Origin: Rhinopithecus roxellana
Lineage: Eukaryota > Chordata > Mammalia > Primates > Cercopithecidae
DNA length: 64,000 nucleotides
Direction of reading: 5' to 3'
Assembly: GCF_007565055.1 (NCBI RefSeq)
Contig: NC_044566.1
Coordinates: 58,759,332 to 58,823,331 of the forward strand
This document shows positions 1-11,440 of the stretch, piece by piece (within the stretch, counting starts at the first letter, position 1; every line of letters begins with the position of its first letter). The position numbers and the translations under genes were made by a program. The notes beneath the pieces are model-generated. The model was not told the DNA's origin. It saw only the letters and a list, made by a program, of their open reading frames with translations, and did no database searches.

Positions 1-1439
1 TTCACCTTGCAAATATTGGCAATATTCTTATACTCCCCAAGGTTCTAAGATTAAAAAACCTTTGGTTTGTTTTTTCAAAAAACAAAAACAAAAACCAAAA
101 CAAAACAAAACCTCCCGAAGCGTTAATTCCCCGTGAAGTTTTCAGCGTTTCAAAGATTGAGTTTCTAATACTAACAAAAATGATTAATCCTCACAGAATC
201 CAATGTTGTACAAATGTGTGTATAGTGCACATAGGTATATATGTGTATAATATAGATAGATATACACATACATACATATATATACATGCATATACACTAT
301 GTTTTTTAATTAAATTTTATTACTAAAATAGATCTTACCACTTTCTCATTCCCTTATTTTTCAGACTATAAAACTAAGAACCAGAATAAGCAAACACCTC
401 TCATTAGTTGTGCAGCTAACTAGATTTGGTTCTACTTCTCCTGATTCATTTATGTTAGCTTATTTCCTCCTAGGGAATAAACTTTCTTCTTAGAAAAGGC
501 AGAATACTTGAATGAGCCAGAAAGTAAAAATCAATATATGCAAACAATTTTCCGAAATTATTCAAATAAATTTTTCCTTCTTATTTTTTAATAAGATAAA
601 CAACTTGAAAATCTGACATCATGTGATGGTTGGAACAGAGTTGAGCAGTCAGGGGAACTGGGGTTGTCAGATTTTATGGACATCAAGGTGTATAAAATTT
701 CAAATAATGTGTTTTCAGCCTTTATTTGCCAAGTAAGGACATTTAAATAAAACTACTATAATTCACTAATGTCATCATTTCTAAAAGAAAGAATATTTTC
801 TAACAAAAAAACTGAAAAGATATGATCTCAGAATAAAGGACGATCTCATAAGTCAAATAATTTTAGTTTTATGTAAAACTATGCAAATGAAGTTTACATA
901 AACACCGTTTTTTCAATCTGTTTTGGGCAACTTAGGATGTTCTTCCATATGTTGAGCCAAAATTGACCTTCTGAGGAGTTTCTCTCATTCTCATCTGTGT
1001 GTCCCGGAAGAAATGCTAGTACCCGTGTGGCACCAGTTGTGTACAAAAAAGTTCAGTGTCAGACCACTGGATTCTTAGGCAAGCACAGCATGATGGCAGA
1101 GACAACCAATGCTTTTAAGAACCCATGTCCTAAAGGACAAAGAGCAGACCAAAAGATCTAAAAGACATTACTGAGGATTTCAAAAAAATTCTGACAAAAT
1201 TCCATGCCAAAGACCAAATAATAATGCCAAATAATCATGTCATTACGATTTTTAAAGGGATGACAAAAGCAGAACTGCTTGAGCACTGTGTCACCTACAT
1301 AGTAATTTTACACTTATTATTTCATATATTATTGATTATGTGGGGGGCAAAAATATGTTTTCCTTTTGCTCCAAATGAACTTTTCCTTAAGTTCATTGGC
1401 TGGGGCCCCATAACAAAAGAAAGATTAACAAGATGAAAG
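1..1439. other. Unassigned AT-rich DNA
   Basis: No recognisable gene or transposon. It holds an A-rich stretch with AAAAC-like units (about 76-110) and a TA/CA-rich low-complexity patch (about 205-300). The 70-codon open frame at 1224-1436 has no family resemblance and is probably chance. Confidence 0.5.
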
Positions 1440-1861
1440 CATATGAATTTATTTAATGTAAGTTTGACACAACACAGGAGACTTCATAAGGAAATTAAGA
1501 CCCAATGAAGCAGTTGAACCTGGGGGTTGATTTGCTAGCTTTGATGAAGAGCAGAGTCATGGAGAATGTGGTAAGACAAAGGGTGTGAGCGAACTGGAGG
1601 GAACTCGGCAAGACCTGTTGGTTCAGAGTCCTCTCCGTGCCCCTTCATCTTTGGAGACAGGGATGCTCCTTTCATGTAGGTATAGGGGGAGCACTTCTCA
1701 CTCATATGAGGGTCTTCTGACCTGCTTCAGGGGAGGAGGCTGGGGGAACATCAGAAAGTCCTTCCTGCACATGCCGTTTCTCAAATTTCTTCAGCTTAAA
1801 ACATTCACTATGCCAAGGTGTCATATTTTGGCATAATGTGTCCTGAGCCATCACATACATG
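1440..1861 (-). mobile_element. ERV1-type LTR relic (copy 1 of 4)
   Basis: This block aligns by eye with 35090-35660: a TTTATTTAAT stretch (the reversed poly(A) signal), 'cttcataa', 'gggtgtgag', 'gcaagacctgt', 'ggatgctcctttc' and 'tcaaatttcttcagctt' follow in the same order. The reversed AATAAA at the left places the LTR on the minus strand. Only the LTR is seen. The exact family is not resolved; it resembles MER4-group ERV1 LTRs. Confidence 0.6.
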
Positions 1862-2439
1862 TATTATACTATTTATGTATATTATTTCCCATATTATTTA
1901 TGTATACGATTACACATATTTGATCACTATTTTATGGTTGGAGTCAAATCAGAACATTTTTATAATAAAAATTACAGGATACAATGGATAGAGTGTATAG
2001 TGTTTAGTGGATAGAGCCTCTATAAGTGTACACTGATAGAGGCAAAGCGAAGTTCATGAGAATCCTCAGATGTCATAGATTTTAACCCATGCGTCTTTGC
2101 TCTTGCTCTACTTTCTGCCCCAAATGACCTTTATCTCTTTAGAAATGCATGAAAGGCCTAATTTCTAGGTCTAGGTCATTGCTTTTTCAAACTCATCTCA
2201 TTTGTGTTTTATACAGAAAAGTATTATTGCACCTACTGCTGGGTTTTGTTTTTATCTATTTCTGTGGTATACCAGAAGACTCTAAAGGGAAAGAACTGAA
2301 TCTTACTATTTTATATATTTTTTATCTGATCTCAGGTTCTATGTCACTTTTTCAGGAAATCTTCCTTCCAGCTAGGGTAAATATTGGTACATGGTTGGTG
2401 TTACCTCAGCACTCACCACCATATTCATTACCTTAACCC
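1862..2439. other. Unassigned DNA
   Basis: A TA-rich patch (about 1855-1925) is followed by unremarkable sequence. No family is recognised. Confidence 0.4.
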
Positions 2440-2580
2440 TTGTCTATCTTTACTGCGGTTGTCTTATCCTTGTCTGTCTCACACACTAGAGAACAATACC
2501 TGCCATGGTGAATGGCACATGGTAGAGTCTCATTAAATATTGTGACCAGCAAAGTGACTTACACAGAGTAATTACTCAGT
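2440..2580 (+). mobile_element. L2 or MIR tail fragment
   Basis: The order 'tgtctgtctcacacactaga', 'aatggcacatggtaga' and 'tcattaaatatt' follows the diverged 3' end of L2, where 'gcacatagtagg' and 'tcaataaatatt' are typical. It is short and strongly diverged. Confidence 0.4.
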
Positions 2581-2744
2581 AAATTTTTTGTATAGGAGTA
2601 TTAATAGAAGTTCAATATTTTATAGATTTCCTAGAATTATTTCTGGAGGTGCAGCTAAATGTGGACATTTCAGTTGTTACCTCAAATCAAATATTGTGAA
2701 TTGCATAATGCATCATTACCTTCCAAAACAATTTTCCCATTCAA

Positions 2745-2895
2745 TTCTCTATATCTGTCAAGGTATGATCCTTCTCCACACCATGCATGTCTCCCAAAGG
2801 GGAGGAGAGGGATATTGCTGCATCTCCAGTGCCACGACAGAGCTTCGCAATTAGTAGGCGCTCAAAAAGTAATTGTTGAACAAATAAAATCTTAA
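2745..2895 (+). mobile_element. L2 3' end fragment
   Basis: 'tgctgcatctccagtgcc', 'tagtaggcgctca' and 'aattgttgaacaaat' match the familiar L2 3' end in order. Two chance ORFs cover the same bases (2588-2854 and 2659-2895). Confidence 0.65.
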
Positions 2896-2984
2896 AACTT
2901 TGGAGTATTACTCAAAGAGTGTCAACTGTATTGGTAATATTTAGTTTTATGAATGATCAGTACCTAATGTTTGCCATGTTACTT

Positions 2985-3790
2985 TCTTTAAACCATTTTT
3001 TGTAAATCTGAAATATTTCAGAAATTTTTTCTTGTGGTAAAAGAACATAAAATTTACCATCTTAATTTTTTTTTTTTTGTAAAAGGCAAAAGATGTATTC
3101 CATCTTATATTAGCCATTTAAAAATTTTATTTTATCTCAATGTTTTTGATATATACATGTACGGGGTACAAGTGTAATTTTGTTACATGCATAGATTGCA
3201 TAGTGGTCAACTCAGGGCTTTTAGGGTATCCATCACCTGAATAATGCACATTGTACTCATGAAGTAATTCCTCATCACCCATCTCCCTCCCGCCCCCTCA
3301 TACTTCTGAGTCTCTATTGTCTGCATTCCACTCTCTATGTCCAGGGGTACATATCTTTAGTGCATTTTTTATCTTAACCATTTTAAGTGTACAGTTCAAC
3401 AGTGTTTACTCTATGGACTTTCTCGTGCAACCCATCTCTGGAGCTTTTTCATCTTGCAAACTGAAACTCTATATATCTGATGAATAAACCTTCAGTCAGT
3501 GGTGACCACCATTCTCCTTTCTGTTTCTGAGTTTGATTCTTTTAGATACCTCATATAAGTGGAATCATAAAGTATTTGTCTTTTTATGACTGGCTTATTT
3601 TGCTTAGCATAATGTCTGCAAGTTTCATTCATGTTGTAGCATGTGATGAGACTTCCTTCTTTTTTAAAGGCTGAATAATATTCTATTGTGTGTATCTACC
3701 ACATTCTCGTAATCCACTCATCCATCAGTGGACATTGAGGTTGCTTTCACCTCTTGGCTATTTTGAATACTGCTACAATAAACAGGGTGG
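2985..3790 (-). mobile_element. Old L1 (L1M) 3' fragment, antisense
   Basis: 'aacataaaatttaccat', 'aagtgtacagttcaac', 'ggaatcataaagta', 'ggctgaataatattc' and 'tccatcagtggacatt' are the antisense landmarks of the 3' region of old mammalian L1. The element is split by a second L1 piece at 3066-3370. It ends near 'gctacaataaacagg'. No coding capacity is left. Confidence 0.75.
3066..3370 (-). mobile_element. L1 3' end inserted into the older L1
   Basis: A T13 run (3066-3078, an antisense poly(A) tail) opens the segment. It continues with 'gatatatacatgtacggggt', 'gttacatgcatagattg' and 'tatccatcacctgaataatg', the antisense L1 3' UTR. The host motif ATCTTAA stands on both sides (3059-3065 and 3371-3377), as a target-site duplication would. 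Confidence 0.7.
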
Positions 3791-4243
3791 GTCAGAATAA
3801 AGTTTTTAAAAACCCAAGCTCATCTTTGACTCATGTGTTACCATGTTCTCATTATGTTTCTCAATCTTTCTTCTATCTCTGCCTTCTTTTCTCATTGACA
3901 TTTCTTTCAATTTGGTTCAGCTACTCACTGCCTCACATTTGGATTACTAGAACAGTGCTCTAATTTTTCTCTCCCTCTTCAGTCTCTTCTTACTTAATCA
4001 GTTTTTTACACTGCCCTCCAATCAGCCTTCTTAAAACTGCCATATTAATCACATTAATCTCATGTACAAACCCCCAGTGAATCCTCACTCTGTAGGAAGC
4101 AGGGCCTGAATTATAAAGTCCTTCTCTTTCAACTTTATCAACAGTTCCTCCTAATCTTGGTTTTTACCAGTTGCTAGGGTTCCACTAGGCAGGGCGAGCA
4201 CAGAGAAGTGGCAGAGGGAGGCTCTGCAGAAAGGGGCAAGTGA
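3791..4243. other. Unassigned pyrimidine-rich DNA, possibly L2
   Basis: Segments such as 'cttaaaactgccatattaatc' region and 'aaacccccagtgaatcctcac' faintly recall the upstream part of the L2 3' region, but the match is too weak to name. Confidence 0.3.
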
Positions 4244-4554
4244 GACCAGACGTGGTGGATCATGCCTATAATCCCAGCACTTTTGGAGGCCAAGGAAGGC
4301 AGATCACCTGAGGTCGGGAGTTTGAGACAAGCCTGGCCAACATGACAAAACCCTGTCTCTACCAAAAACATAAAAAAATTAGCCAGGTATGGTGGAGGGT
4401 GCCTGTAATCCCAGGTACTTGGGAGGCTGAGGCAGGAGAATAACTTGAACCCAGGAGGCAAAGTTTGCAGTGAGCCAAGATTGTGCCACTGCACCCCAGC
4501 CTGAGTGACAGAGTGAGACTCCATCTCAAAAAAAAAAAAAAAAAAAAAAAAAAA
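4244..4554 (+). mobile_element. Alu (AluS-type), full length
   Basis: Both arms are present, with the A-rich linker, 'gatcacctgaggtcgggag' (S-type) and a 27-nt poly(A) tail at 4528-4554. No clear flanking duplication. Its complement gives a 185-codon frame (4174-4731, minus) that is an Alu shadow. Confidence 0.95.
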
Positions 4555-4569
4555 GGAGGTGGGGGAGGA

Positions 4570-4937
4570 CAGGTGAGCTACTCCCTCAAGGAATATGCCA
4601 AAGGAATTGTTTAGAAATATCATTTGAGGACCCATTAGGCTGAGATGGCTCCAGTACCCTGGTTTCTTATGTAAGCAATTCAATGTAAACAGTAAAATAA
4701 AACTTAACCGTAACCAATCAGAAACAACCAACTAACCTCTAACTAGGAGGATTCCACTTTAATCAATCAAATGTGTTCTTTATCTTGCTTCTGCAAACAC
4801 CTCATAAAATTTTCCCTGCACACCCCTTCCATGAAGCCCAAACCACTTTTTGTTTGGTGCTGCCCAATTCATGAATCACACTCTCCTCAAATAAACTCTT
4901 TAAAATTTCAGTGCACCTAAGTTTATCTTTCAACAGA
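4570..4937 (+). mobile_element. ERV LTR, 3' part
   Basis: 'ctgagatggctcc', 'aacagtaaaataaaactta', 'accgtaaccaatcag' and 'tcccctcaccccttcc'-like pyrimidine runs lead to AATAAA at 4890-4895 and a terminal 'tttatctttcaaca' that ends in CA. This is the U3-R-U5 order of a solo LTR on the plus strand. Its left part was displaced or removed near the Alu. The family is not resolved. Confidence 0.55.
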
Positions 4938-5359
4938 CTATAGTCAAGATTTGGAGTTCCCAGAGTAAAGCTGGTGAAACATATTTGGGGTAAAAGTTAA
5001 GGCAAAAGAGAAGGATGAGCAAAAGGAGTCTCTCTCACACACACACACACATATACAATGACGAAGTAGAGAGTCACAGGACTGGGGATTGAGAATGAAA
5101 TCACATCCATCTCCAGTCAGTCAGTCAATATTCCCAGTATAAAACCAAAGGCAGGAAACTAGCTCATCCAGGAGTCAGGGACAGGGAATTCGGATAACTC
5201 AGAGAGGGGAGCAAGGCGTGGCTCGTTGGCGTGTTCCAACTGCCCTTGTTCATCAGATCCTAACTTGTTTTTAAGTAACTTCTATGCTTTAAACTGCTGA
5301 CACATTATATACTTACATATGTGGTTTTTAAAAGAATAACCAAAAAAATCTTCAAATAA
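4938..5359. other. Unassigned DNA with a short CA repeat
   Basis: Contains (CA)n at about 5034-5051. Otherwise nothing is recognised. Confidence 0.4.
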
Positions 5360-5690
5360 ATAAAGATACATATACATGAATAATCTTTCCCATAATATTA
5401 AAAATTCATTCCAAACATAAACTTTAATGCTGCATAATATTCCACCAAATACATTTAACTAGTCCTCTATTTATTTGTATTTATGTGAATATCTTTGTGC
5501 ATAATCTGCTTATTTCCAAAAAGGTGGATTCCTAAAAGTAGGCCTGTGTGTCAATAGATTCAAACAACTTTGAGATTCTTTATACATATTGTTTAATTTC
5601 CCTCATAAATACATACCAATGTACAAAAGACCCTGGTGCTCCACTCTTCCTAACACTGAGCATTGTGAACCACTACTGTATTTACCATCC
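5360..5690 (-). mobile_element. Old L1 (L1M/L1ME) 3' fragment, antisense
   Basis: 'gctgcataatattcca', 'ttaactagtcctctattt', 'aaggtggattcctaaaagta' and 'cttcctaacactgagcattg' follow the antisense landmarks of old L1 3' ends. No ORF remains. Confidence 0.6.
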
Positions 5691-6243
5691 TAACCTCATG
5701 CACAAATAAGATTAGGGAAAAGAGTAAATTTGCACAAAAAAGAACAACCAAGATGAATAAGCAGAACAACTAGCTGCAGAGAAAACAGATGTAAATCAGA
5801 AGATAGAAGGGAGCTTTACAATTTCTTGTTGATATCCTCAGAGATATATAAGAAGATATTGAAACCATAAAACAAAACCGTAGGCTGCTATCAAAAAGGA
5901 GCAATGCTAGAAAAATATATTCCTTGGTAATTAAAAAATATTATTGCCAAAATGAAAAATGTAATAGAAGTACTGAGAAAGATGTGTAAACCTCTCGTAA
6001 GGTGTAAACCTCTCATAAAGTAGAGCAAGAGAAAAAAAATGGCAGAAAATCAAGTGGTTACTATCTGGTCTGGCCTTTCTGAACACTGAAAATAACAATA
6101 TAGCTTTCAGATACTGAACTGGGAGAGAAGGGATGGGAAGGTGAAGTATAAGGATCAAAAATGTCCATCTCTTAAATCACTGGTCGAGAAAGTTGGCAAA
6201 GCAAAGAAGACAGGATAACACATGTGACTTAGAGTAGGAAACG
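5691..6243. other. Unassigned DNA
   Basis: No family recognised. A 75-codon minus-strand frame (5931-6158) overlaps a small direct repeat, 'aaacctctcgtaa' and 'aaacctctcataa' (5990-6017). It is not credible as a gene. Confidence 0.4.
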
Positions 6244-6389
6244 TGTGAACCAAAAGTATCTGTAGACGGGTCTCAATCAATTTAGAAAGTTTGTTTTGCA
6301 AGGTAAAGGACGGACCCATGACACAGCCTCAGGAGGTCCTGACCACATGTGCCCAAGGTGGTCAGGGTACAGCTTGGTTTTATACATTT
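6244..6389 (-). mobile_element. ERV LTR fragment fused to an Alu
   Basis: 'tgtgaaccaaaagtatctg' looks like a reversed LTR 3' end. It is followed by 'gggtctcaatcaatttaga', 'cacagcctcaggaggtcct' and 'tgtgcccaaggtgg'. The same series, reversed, ends the LTR block at 23440-23880, so the two are one family. The copy stops at 'tatacatttta', where Alu sequence begins. Confidence 0.6.
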
Positions 6390-6643
6390 TAGTGCAGTGG
6401 TGCGATCTTGGCTCACTGCAACCTCCGCCTCTTGGGTTCAAACAATTATCTGCCTCAGCCTCCCGAGTAGCTGGGATTACAGGCGCTCACCACCATGCCC
6501 AGCTAACTTTTTTTTTTTGTATTTTTAGTAGAGACTGGGTTTCACCAGTTGGCCAGGCTGGTCTTGAACTCCTGACCTCATGATCCACCCGCCTTGGCCT
6601 CCCAAACTGCTGGGATTACAGGCATGAGCCACCGCACCCAGCC
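6390..6643 (-). mobile_element. Alu, 3'-truncated
   Basis: The sequence starts inside the right arm at 'gtgcagtggtgcgatc' and runs to 'ccaccgcacccagcc'. The first ~40 bases and the poly(T) expected for a minus-strand Alu are missing and replaced by LTR sequence, which suggests a deletion or recombination. Frames at 6296-6583 and 6525-6821 are shadows. Confidence 0.93.
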
Positions 6644-7376
6644 CAAAAATTCCTGAAGACAGCCAGAGGCCAAATTCAACAGATGAAATACTTAAAAAGT
6701 ATTTTGTAGCTTTCTCCCAACACATTATGTATTTGACATGAACATCTGATGATGACTTGACCCCACCTATCAAAAATGTCATTCTTTCTTCTAAGATATT
6801 AAAGCCCATAAAATTATTCAACCCCCCCCAATACTCAGATATATATATATATATTTATCCTATGAATTACTCCTCTGCAGGAAGAAAAATCTTTGCCTGA
6901 AAAAAAAATCTGTTGCCTGCCCATACAAAGCTGTTCTCCCATTTGTTCAATTTGGTGAGATCATACATATAGGAACACTTTTTCTTATGCATTTATTACG
7001 GTTATCCATATTACAAGCAATGCCCCAGAGTCTCACTGCCCAAAGTATTGAGGAAGAAACTACATTGTGGCTGCTACTGTATTCTAATTACACATATATT
7101 GTGTATATTTTGGAAGAGTATTCTCTTGCTTGTTGTCCAGAGGTCTCTTTTTTGATTTAACCTTCTTATTAAGTGAAATGGATAATTTTAAAAAAGCATC
7201 GCTGTCTGCCAAAAAGGGACTATCCTGGTAGAATGGGAAAGTATGTCGCCTTGAAGAGACAGTATTGCATCTGAAAGCACCTTGCTTTACACTCCAGGCA
7301 GTGTGCAAGTGTTCCTCTCACACAGCATTTCCTTTCTCTCTCCCATACCTGAGGCACAAACAGAAGGACAGAAAGA
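6644..7376. other. Unassigned DNA
   Basis: Contains a C-run (6822-6829) and a short (TA)n (6839-6854). No gene or family is recognised. The long minus frame that enters from the neighbouring Alu is a shadow. Confidence 0.4.
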
Positions 7377-7693
7377 GGTGGGGCACGGTGGCTCACACCT
7401 GTAATTCCAGCACTTGGGGATGCCAAGGCGGGTGGATCACCTAAGATCAGCAGTTTGAGACCAGCCTGGGCTACATGGCAAAACACTATCTCTACTAAAA
7501 ATACAACAATTAGCTGGGTGTGGTGGTGGGCACCTGTAATCTCAGCTACTTGGAAGACTGAGGCAGGAGAATCCCTTGAACCTGGGAGGTGGAGGTTGCG
7601 GTGAGCTGAGATAGTGCCACTGCACATCACTGAACTTCAGTCTGGGCAACAGAGCAAGACTCCATCTCAAAAGAAAAAAAAAAAAAAAGAAAA
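7377..7693 (+). mobile_element. Alu, full length
   Basis: Both arms are present with an interrupted A tail. The right arm has a small insertion near 7626-7640 ('atcactgaacttcag'). Possible short flanking duplication around 'agaaagag'. The 136-codon minus frame 7220-7630 is an Alu shadow. Confidence 0.95.
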
Positions 7694-8458
7694 TGAGAGA
7701 AAGAGAAAAACATAAGTAATCAGCTTCTCTGCTATTTCAAACAAGTATTTGAAGATAATCAGAGTTGTTCTAGAAACTATTGATAGCGGAAGGTTGTGTT
7801 CTCTTTCATCTCAGAACCTCCAATGACTGCCTCCTCTGTTGCAGCTGCTAAGAAACACAAATGCTTTTCAATACAGCATCCCTCCTAAGTTTACTCTTAC
7901 ACCGAATCAAAACAAATGAACTAAATTTAGAGAACCGTTTTAAAGAAAAAGTGTACATGTAAGCAATCCAGAGGGTCACAAATGCCAGTGAACATGAATC
8001 TTTGCTAAGACATTGGGAAATTCCTTTCTTGTTTGTTTCAAAGACTAAGAGAACACTTAGTTCGGAAGTGACACTTGAAAAGAATGGCAAAAAGCTTTTG
8101 TTGTCATCCCCCTCCTTATCATCTCATTGACTACAGGGCCATTGTTCCTACCTGGCAGCCAGTCACAGCCAAGTTTGTTACATAATCTGGAAGACGTCTG
8201 GGCATTTTAGATTAGGTATTGTTAGAGGCTAGTTTTTAAAGTGATTTATTGTGTTTGAGCTTCTCAGCTTCTTTAATACGTCTCTGGAACACAAGGGTGC
8301 CTGCAGCTCGTACTAGTAGGTATCAATTAAATTTTACTTCCAGAAAAATTTTAATTAAGTGAGAAATATTTCAGAAGAGTGAAATTTGGAATACAGATGT
8401 TTCTACCAAAATTGGCACCTACAGCATTTCAGTCGGCAAATTCCTCTTGGGTTTTTAT
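7694..8458. other. Unassigned DNA
   Basis: No repeat family or gene is recognised. The 80-codon minus frame 7848-8090 has no supporting signal. Confidence 0.4.
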
Positions 8459-8759
8459 TTTTTATTTTTTATTTTTTTGAGACGGTCTCACTCTGTTGCC
8501 CAGGCTGGGGTGCAGTGGCAGGATCTCAGCTCACTGCAACCTCCGCTTCCCAGGTTCAAGCAATTCTCCTGCCTCAGCCTCCCGAGTAGCTGGGATTACA
8601 GGCACCTGTCACCATGCCTGGCTAATTTTTTGTGTTTTTGGTAGAGATGGGATTTCACCATGTAGCCTGGGCTGGTCTCCAACTCCTGACCTCAAGTGAT
8701 CCGCCCACCTGGGCCTCCCAAAGTGCTGGGATTACAGGCATGAGCCACTGTGCCCAGCC
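8459..8759 (-). mobile_element. Alu (AluS-type), full length
   Basis: A TTTTTA-rich reversed tail, both arms, and the reversed 5' end 'ctgtgcccagcc'. Four overlapping short frames in this interval (8386-8817) are Alu translations. Confidence 0.95.
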
Positions 8760-9467
8760 AATTTTTTTTGTTAATTCACCGCCCCCCCCACCCCAACCCT
8801 TTCTCCAAAATCAATAAATTACAGACTCTTTTCACCACTGTACTCTAGGAATAACTTCACTGACCACAAATGCAGTGCTCTGTGAAACTGTTCACCATGA
8901 TTAAACAAAATGTCAGCAAACCACCTTGTGTCAGTAGACTGATAAAACAACAGAAAAACAAAAGTCCTAAACCCACTGCCTGTGTAGCTTTGAGTCATCG
9001 TGAATAATTTTAAGAAAATTGGCTAAAATGTCTCATAAGAGAAGTATGTTATCACATGGCAGCAGTAGTACTTTGGTGTACATTTCTGAGAAATTTAATT
9101 TGAGTTATAAAGTTGCATAAGAATGCTGGGGGCATAACCTCATCAATCTTAGTTTTGAAAAGAACAGGAAAGCAGCATTTCCATCTTTTTAAGGAGTTCT
9201 AAGAAGCTATACTATTAAAGAATGGAGAATTTTATATACCAATTCTGGAGAATTTGTCTTGAATCTGTGAGAAATATTATGCTTTAATTTTTAGGACAAC
9301 AGCATTCTCCTCTGATAATTTTTAGTTTTCTCACTACCGTCACTAAAAATAATTTGCATAGAGAGCTTAGGTTCATACTCTATCACTTACTAATGCCCAT
9401 GTAGGTCAGGAAAAACAATGGCATATTTAATCCTTTTCTTTTCCAGTCAAAGAAGGAAGGAGTGTTT
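8760..9467. other. Unassigned DNA
   Basis: Contains a C-rich run near 8781-8797. No gene or family is recognised. Confidence 0.4.
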
Positions 9468-9483
9468 AAGAGAATGCTCTGGA

Positions 9484-9804
9484 GGCCAGGCGCGGTGGCT
9501 CACGTCTGTAATCCCAGCACTTTGGGAGGCCAAGGCAGGTGGATCACAAGGTCAGGAATTCAAGATCTGCCTGGTCAAGATGGTGAAACCCCGTCTATAC
9601 TAAAAATACAAAAAAAAAATTAGCGGGGCGTGGTGGCGGGCGCCTGCAATCCCAGCTGCTCAGGAGGCTGGGGCAGAGAATTGCTTAAACCTGTGAGGCG
9701 GAGGATGCAGTGAGCCGAGATCGCGCCACTGCACTCTAGCCTGAGCAAGAGAGCGAAACTACGTCTCAAACAAACAACAACAACAACAAAAGAGAGAAAT
9801 TAAA
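9484..9804 (+). mobile_element. Alu (AluS/Sc-type), full length, with target duplication
   Basis: Both arms, with 'gatcacaaggtcagg' and an A tail turned into CAACAA units. The flanks AAGAGAATGCTCTGGA (9468-9483) and AAGAGAGAATGGGCTGGA (9805-9822) form an imperfect target-site duplication. Confidence 0.95.
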
Positions 9805-9821
9805 AAGAGAGAATGGGCTGG

Positions 9822-9990
9822 AGTTGGACTGACCTGGTTCAGATCATGGTTCCGCAGCTTACAAGCTGTGTGACCTTGAGCATGTGACCTAACCTCTTTT
9901 TGCCTCCGTTTCCTCATCTTCAAAATGAGGACTGTACTAATACCTATGGCATAGACCAGTTGGGAGCGAAACAATATAATACCTGAAAAA
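9822..9990 (+). mobile_element. MIR fragment
   Basis: 'gacctggttcagatcatgg', 'gctgtgtgaccttgagca', 'cctccgtttcctcatcttc' and 'aaaatgaggactgtac' follow the MIR core order. The Alu at 9484 landed at its left edge. Confidence 0.8.
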
Positions 9991-10049
9991 TGCATAGCTA
10001 GATTCCTGTTCCTATTGTTATCATTTAACCATTTTAAACATTTTTTCTC

Positions 10050-10175
10050 TTATCTGTGAAAAGAGGATAATTATTTTGACTAACTTACCATGTTGATGTG
10101 AACATAAGAGGAGATAAGACACCACGCAGCTAGGTACCTAATATGCCCTCGATAAATAGTAGTTATAATTTATTA
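10050..10175 (+). mobile_element. MIR 3' fragment
   Basis: 'cttatctgtgaaaagaggat', 'ccatgttgatgtgaaca', 'gataagac' and 'cctcgataaatagtag' match the 3' half of MIR. Confidence 0.55.
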
Positions 10176-11129
10176 CTCTGACGTTTCAATAGAACAGCAG
10201 CTGTAATGCCAACTATGGCTCCTTCCCAAGGAACTTCAGAAATGCTGCCATCTAGCGACACATTTAAACCTCCTCCAAGGTTCCCTCTATTTTAGAAGCT
10301 AGTTCAAGCACCGTTGTTTCTGGCTTGCTGATGAAATAGGCTCGCTCAGTGCTTTGAAGGTGCACTTTGAAAAGATTGGTTACTGCTGGCCTCTGCTGCC
10401 TGCCCCAGGCTCAGGGAGCTGGATACAAAAGGAAAGACAACGCAACATCAGCTGTGTGTGTTCTCGGGTCCTAACAAGCCATTTGCTTCTCTCCTAACTG
10501 TTCATGTCAACTCAACCATGAACACCGTGTTTCCTTAAGCAAAACCAACCTGAATATTAATGAAAAATCAACACAAAAAAGTACAGCACAAAGAATTAAC
10601 CAGGGCATTACTTCACAAAGTCACAGTATGGTCAGATCATCTTGGAGTGGAGGGTAGTTAAAACAGCTAACGAGGAGCTCTGGCAGTTAAATCCCAGGTC
10701 ACCTGTAACTGGAGGCCAGAGGAGAAGGAGTGTCTTAGCTAAACCACAGTGCACCGGGGTACTGCTGAGACCACCAAGCCTCAGTGGCATTCGTGTGTTC
10801 ATGAACTAGAACAGAAATTGCTCCAAAATGAGCTGGGCAGGCTGGCCCTCATCTGAAGAGCAAACACAGAAAGGTTATAAATACAGTGTCCTTTGTACCA
10901 TTTGCCTGAGTGTCATCCATAATATTTTCACAGTCTTGCTGATTTTTGCAGGCAAGCAGATTTGGGGAAAGAATTTCTCCAGCTTTAGATATTTAGGACA
11001 TTTCCCAGTTTAGTGATGACCTTCAGAATCTTTTGCTTCAACTACCCAGATAAGACGAGTAAAATGTCCAACAGTAGAGATGTAGAAGGAAGTCAGGCCT
11101 CAATTGCCTAGATTTCTATTTCTACTTTC
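10176..11129. other. Unassigned, mostly unique DNA
   Basis: No transposon is recognised. The stretch has a more balanced base composition than its surroundings and contains the possible CTCF site at 10245-10258. No exon could be supported. Confidence 0.4.
10245..10258 (-). promoter_or_regulatory. Possible CTCF-type motif
   Basis: Read on the minus strand, TCGCTAGATGGCAG matches the core CCACYAGRKGGCRS at 12 of 14 positions. One motif match is weak evidence on its own. Confidence 0.25.
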
Positions 11130-11440
11130 TGCTTGACCTTTTAGTACAAGACCCTGGTCTTCAAATCCTGGCCTCGTCCTCATTTCTTCAACAAGCCTCA
11201 GCTGACCTCCTTAATGAGTTCAGATTTTCTAGCAATGCTGTCATTGAACGAAGCGTCCACTTTCTTAGCACTTACTTACATTACATTACATTTATATGGC
11301 TGATTACTTGATTAATGTCTCTTTGGTGCACTTGACTGCAAGCTCCATGAGAGCAGGGGTCCTGTCTGCTTTTGCCTAACATTGCATGCCCACACTTAGC
11401 ATAAACCTGGCCCAATGCAGACACTGAATAAATGAAGAAG
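11130..11440 (+). mobile_element. L2 3' end
   Basis: 'tcaacaagcctcagctgacc', 'gcaagctccatgagagcagg', 'gtcctgtctgcttttgcc' and 'gacactgaataaatga' follow the L2 3' end. Confidence 0.75.

Noticed and set aside
4174..4731. 185-codon minus-strand open frame
   Set aside because: It is the complement of an AluS and its A tail, with the usual Alu-derived peptide text.
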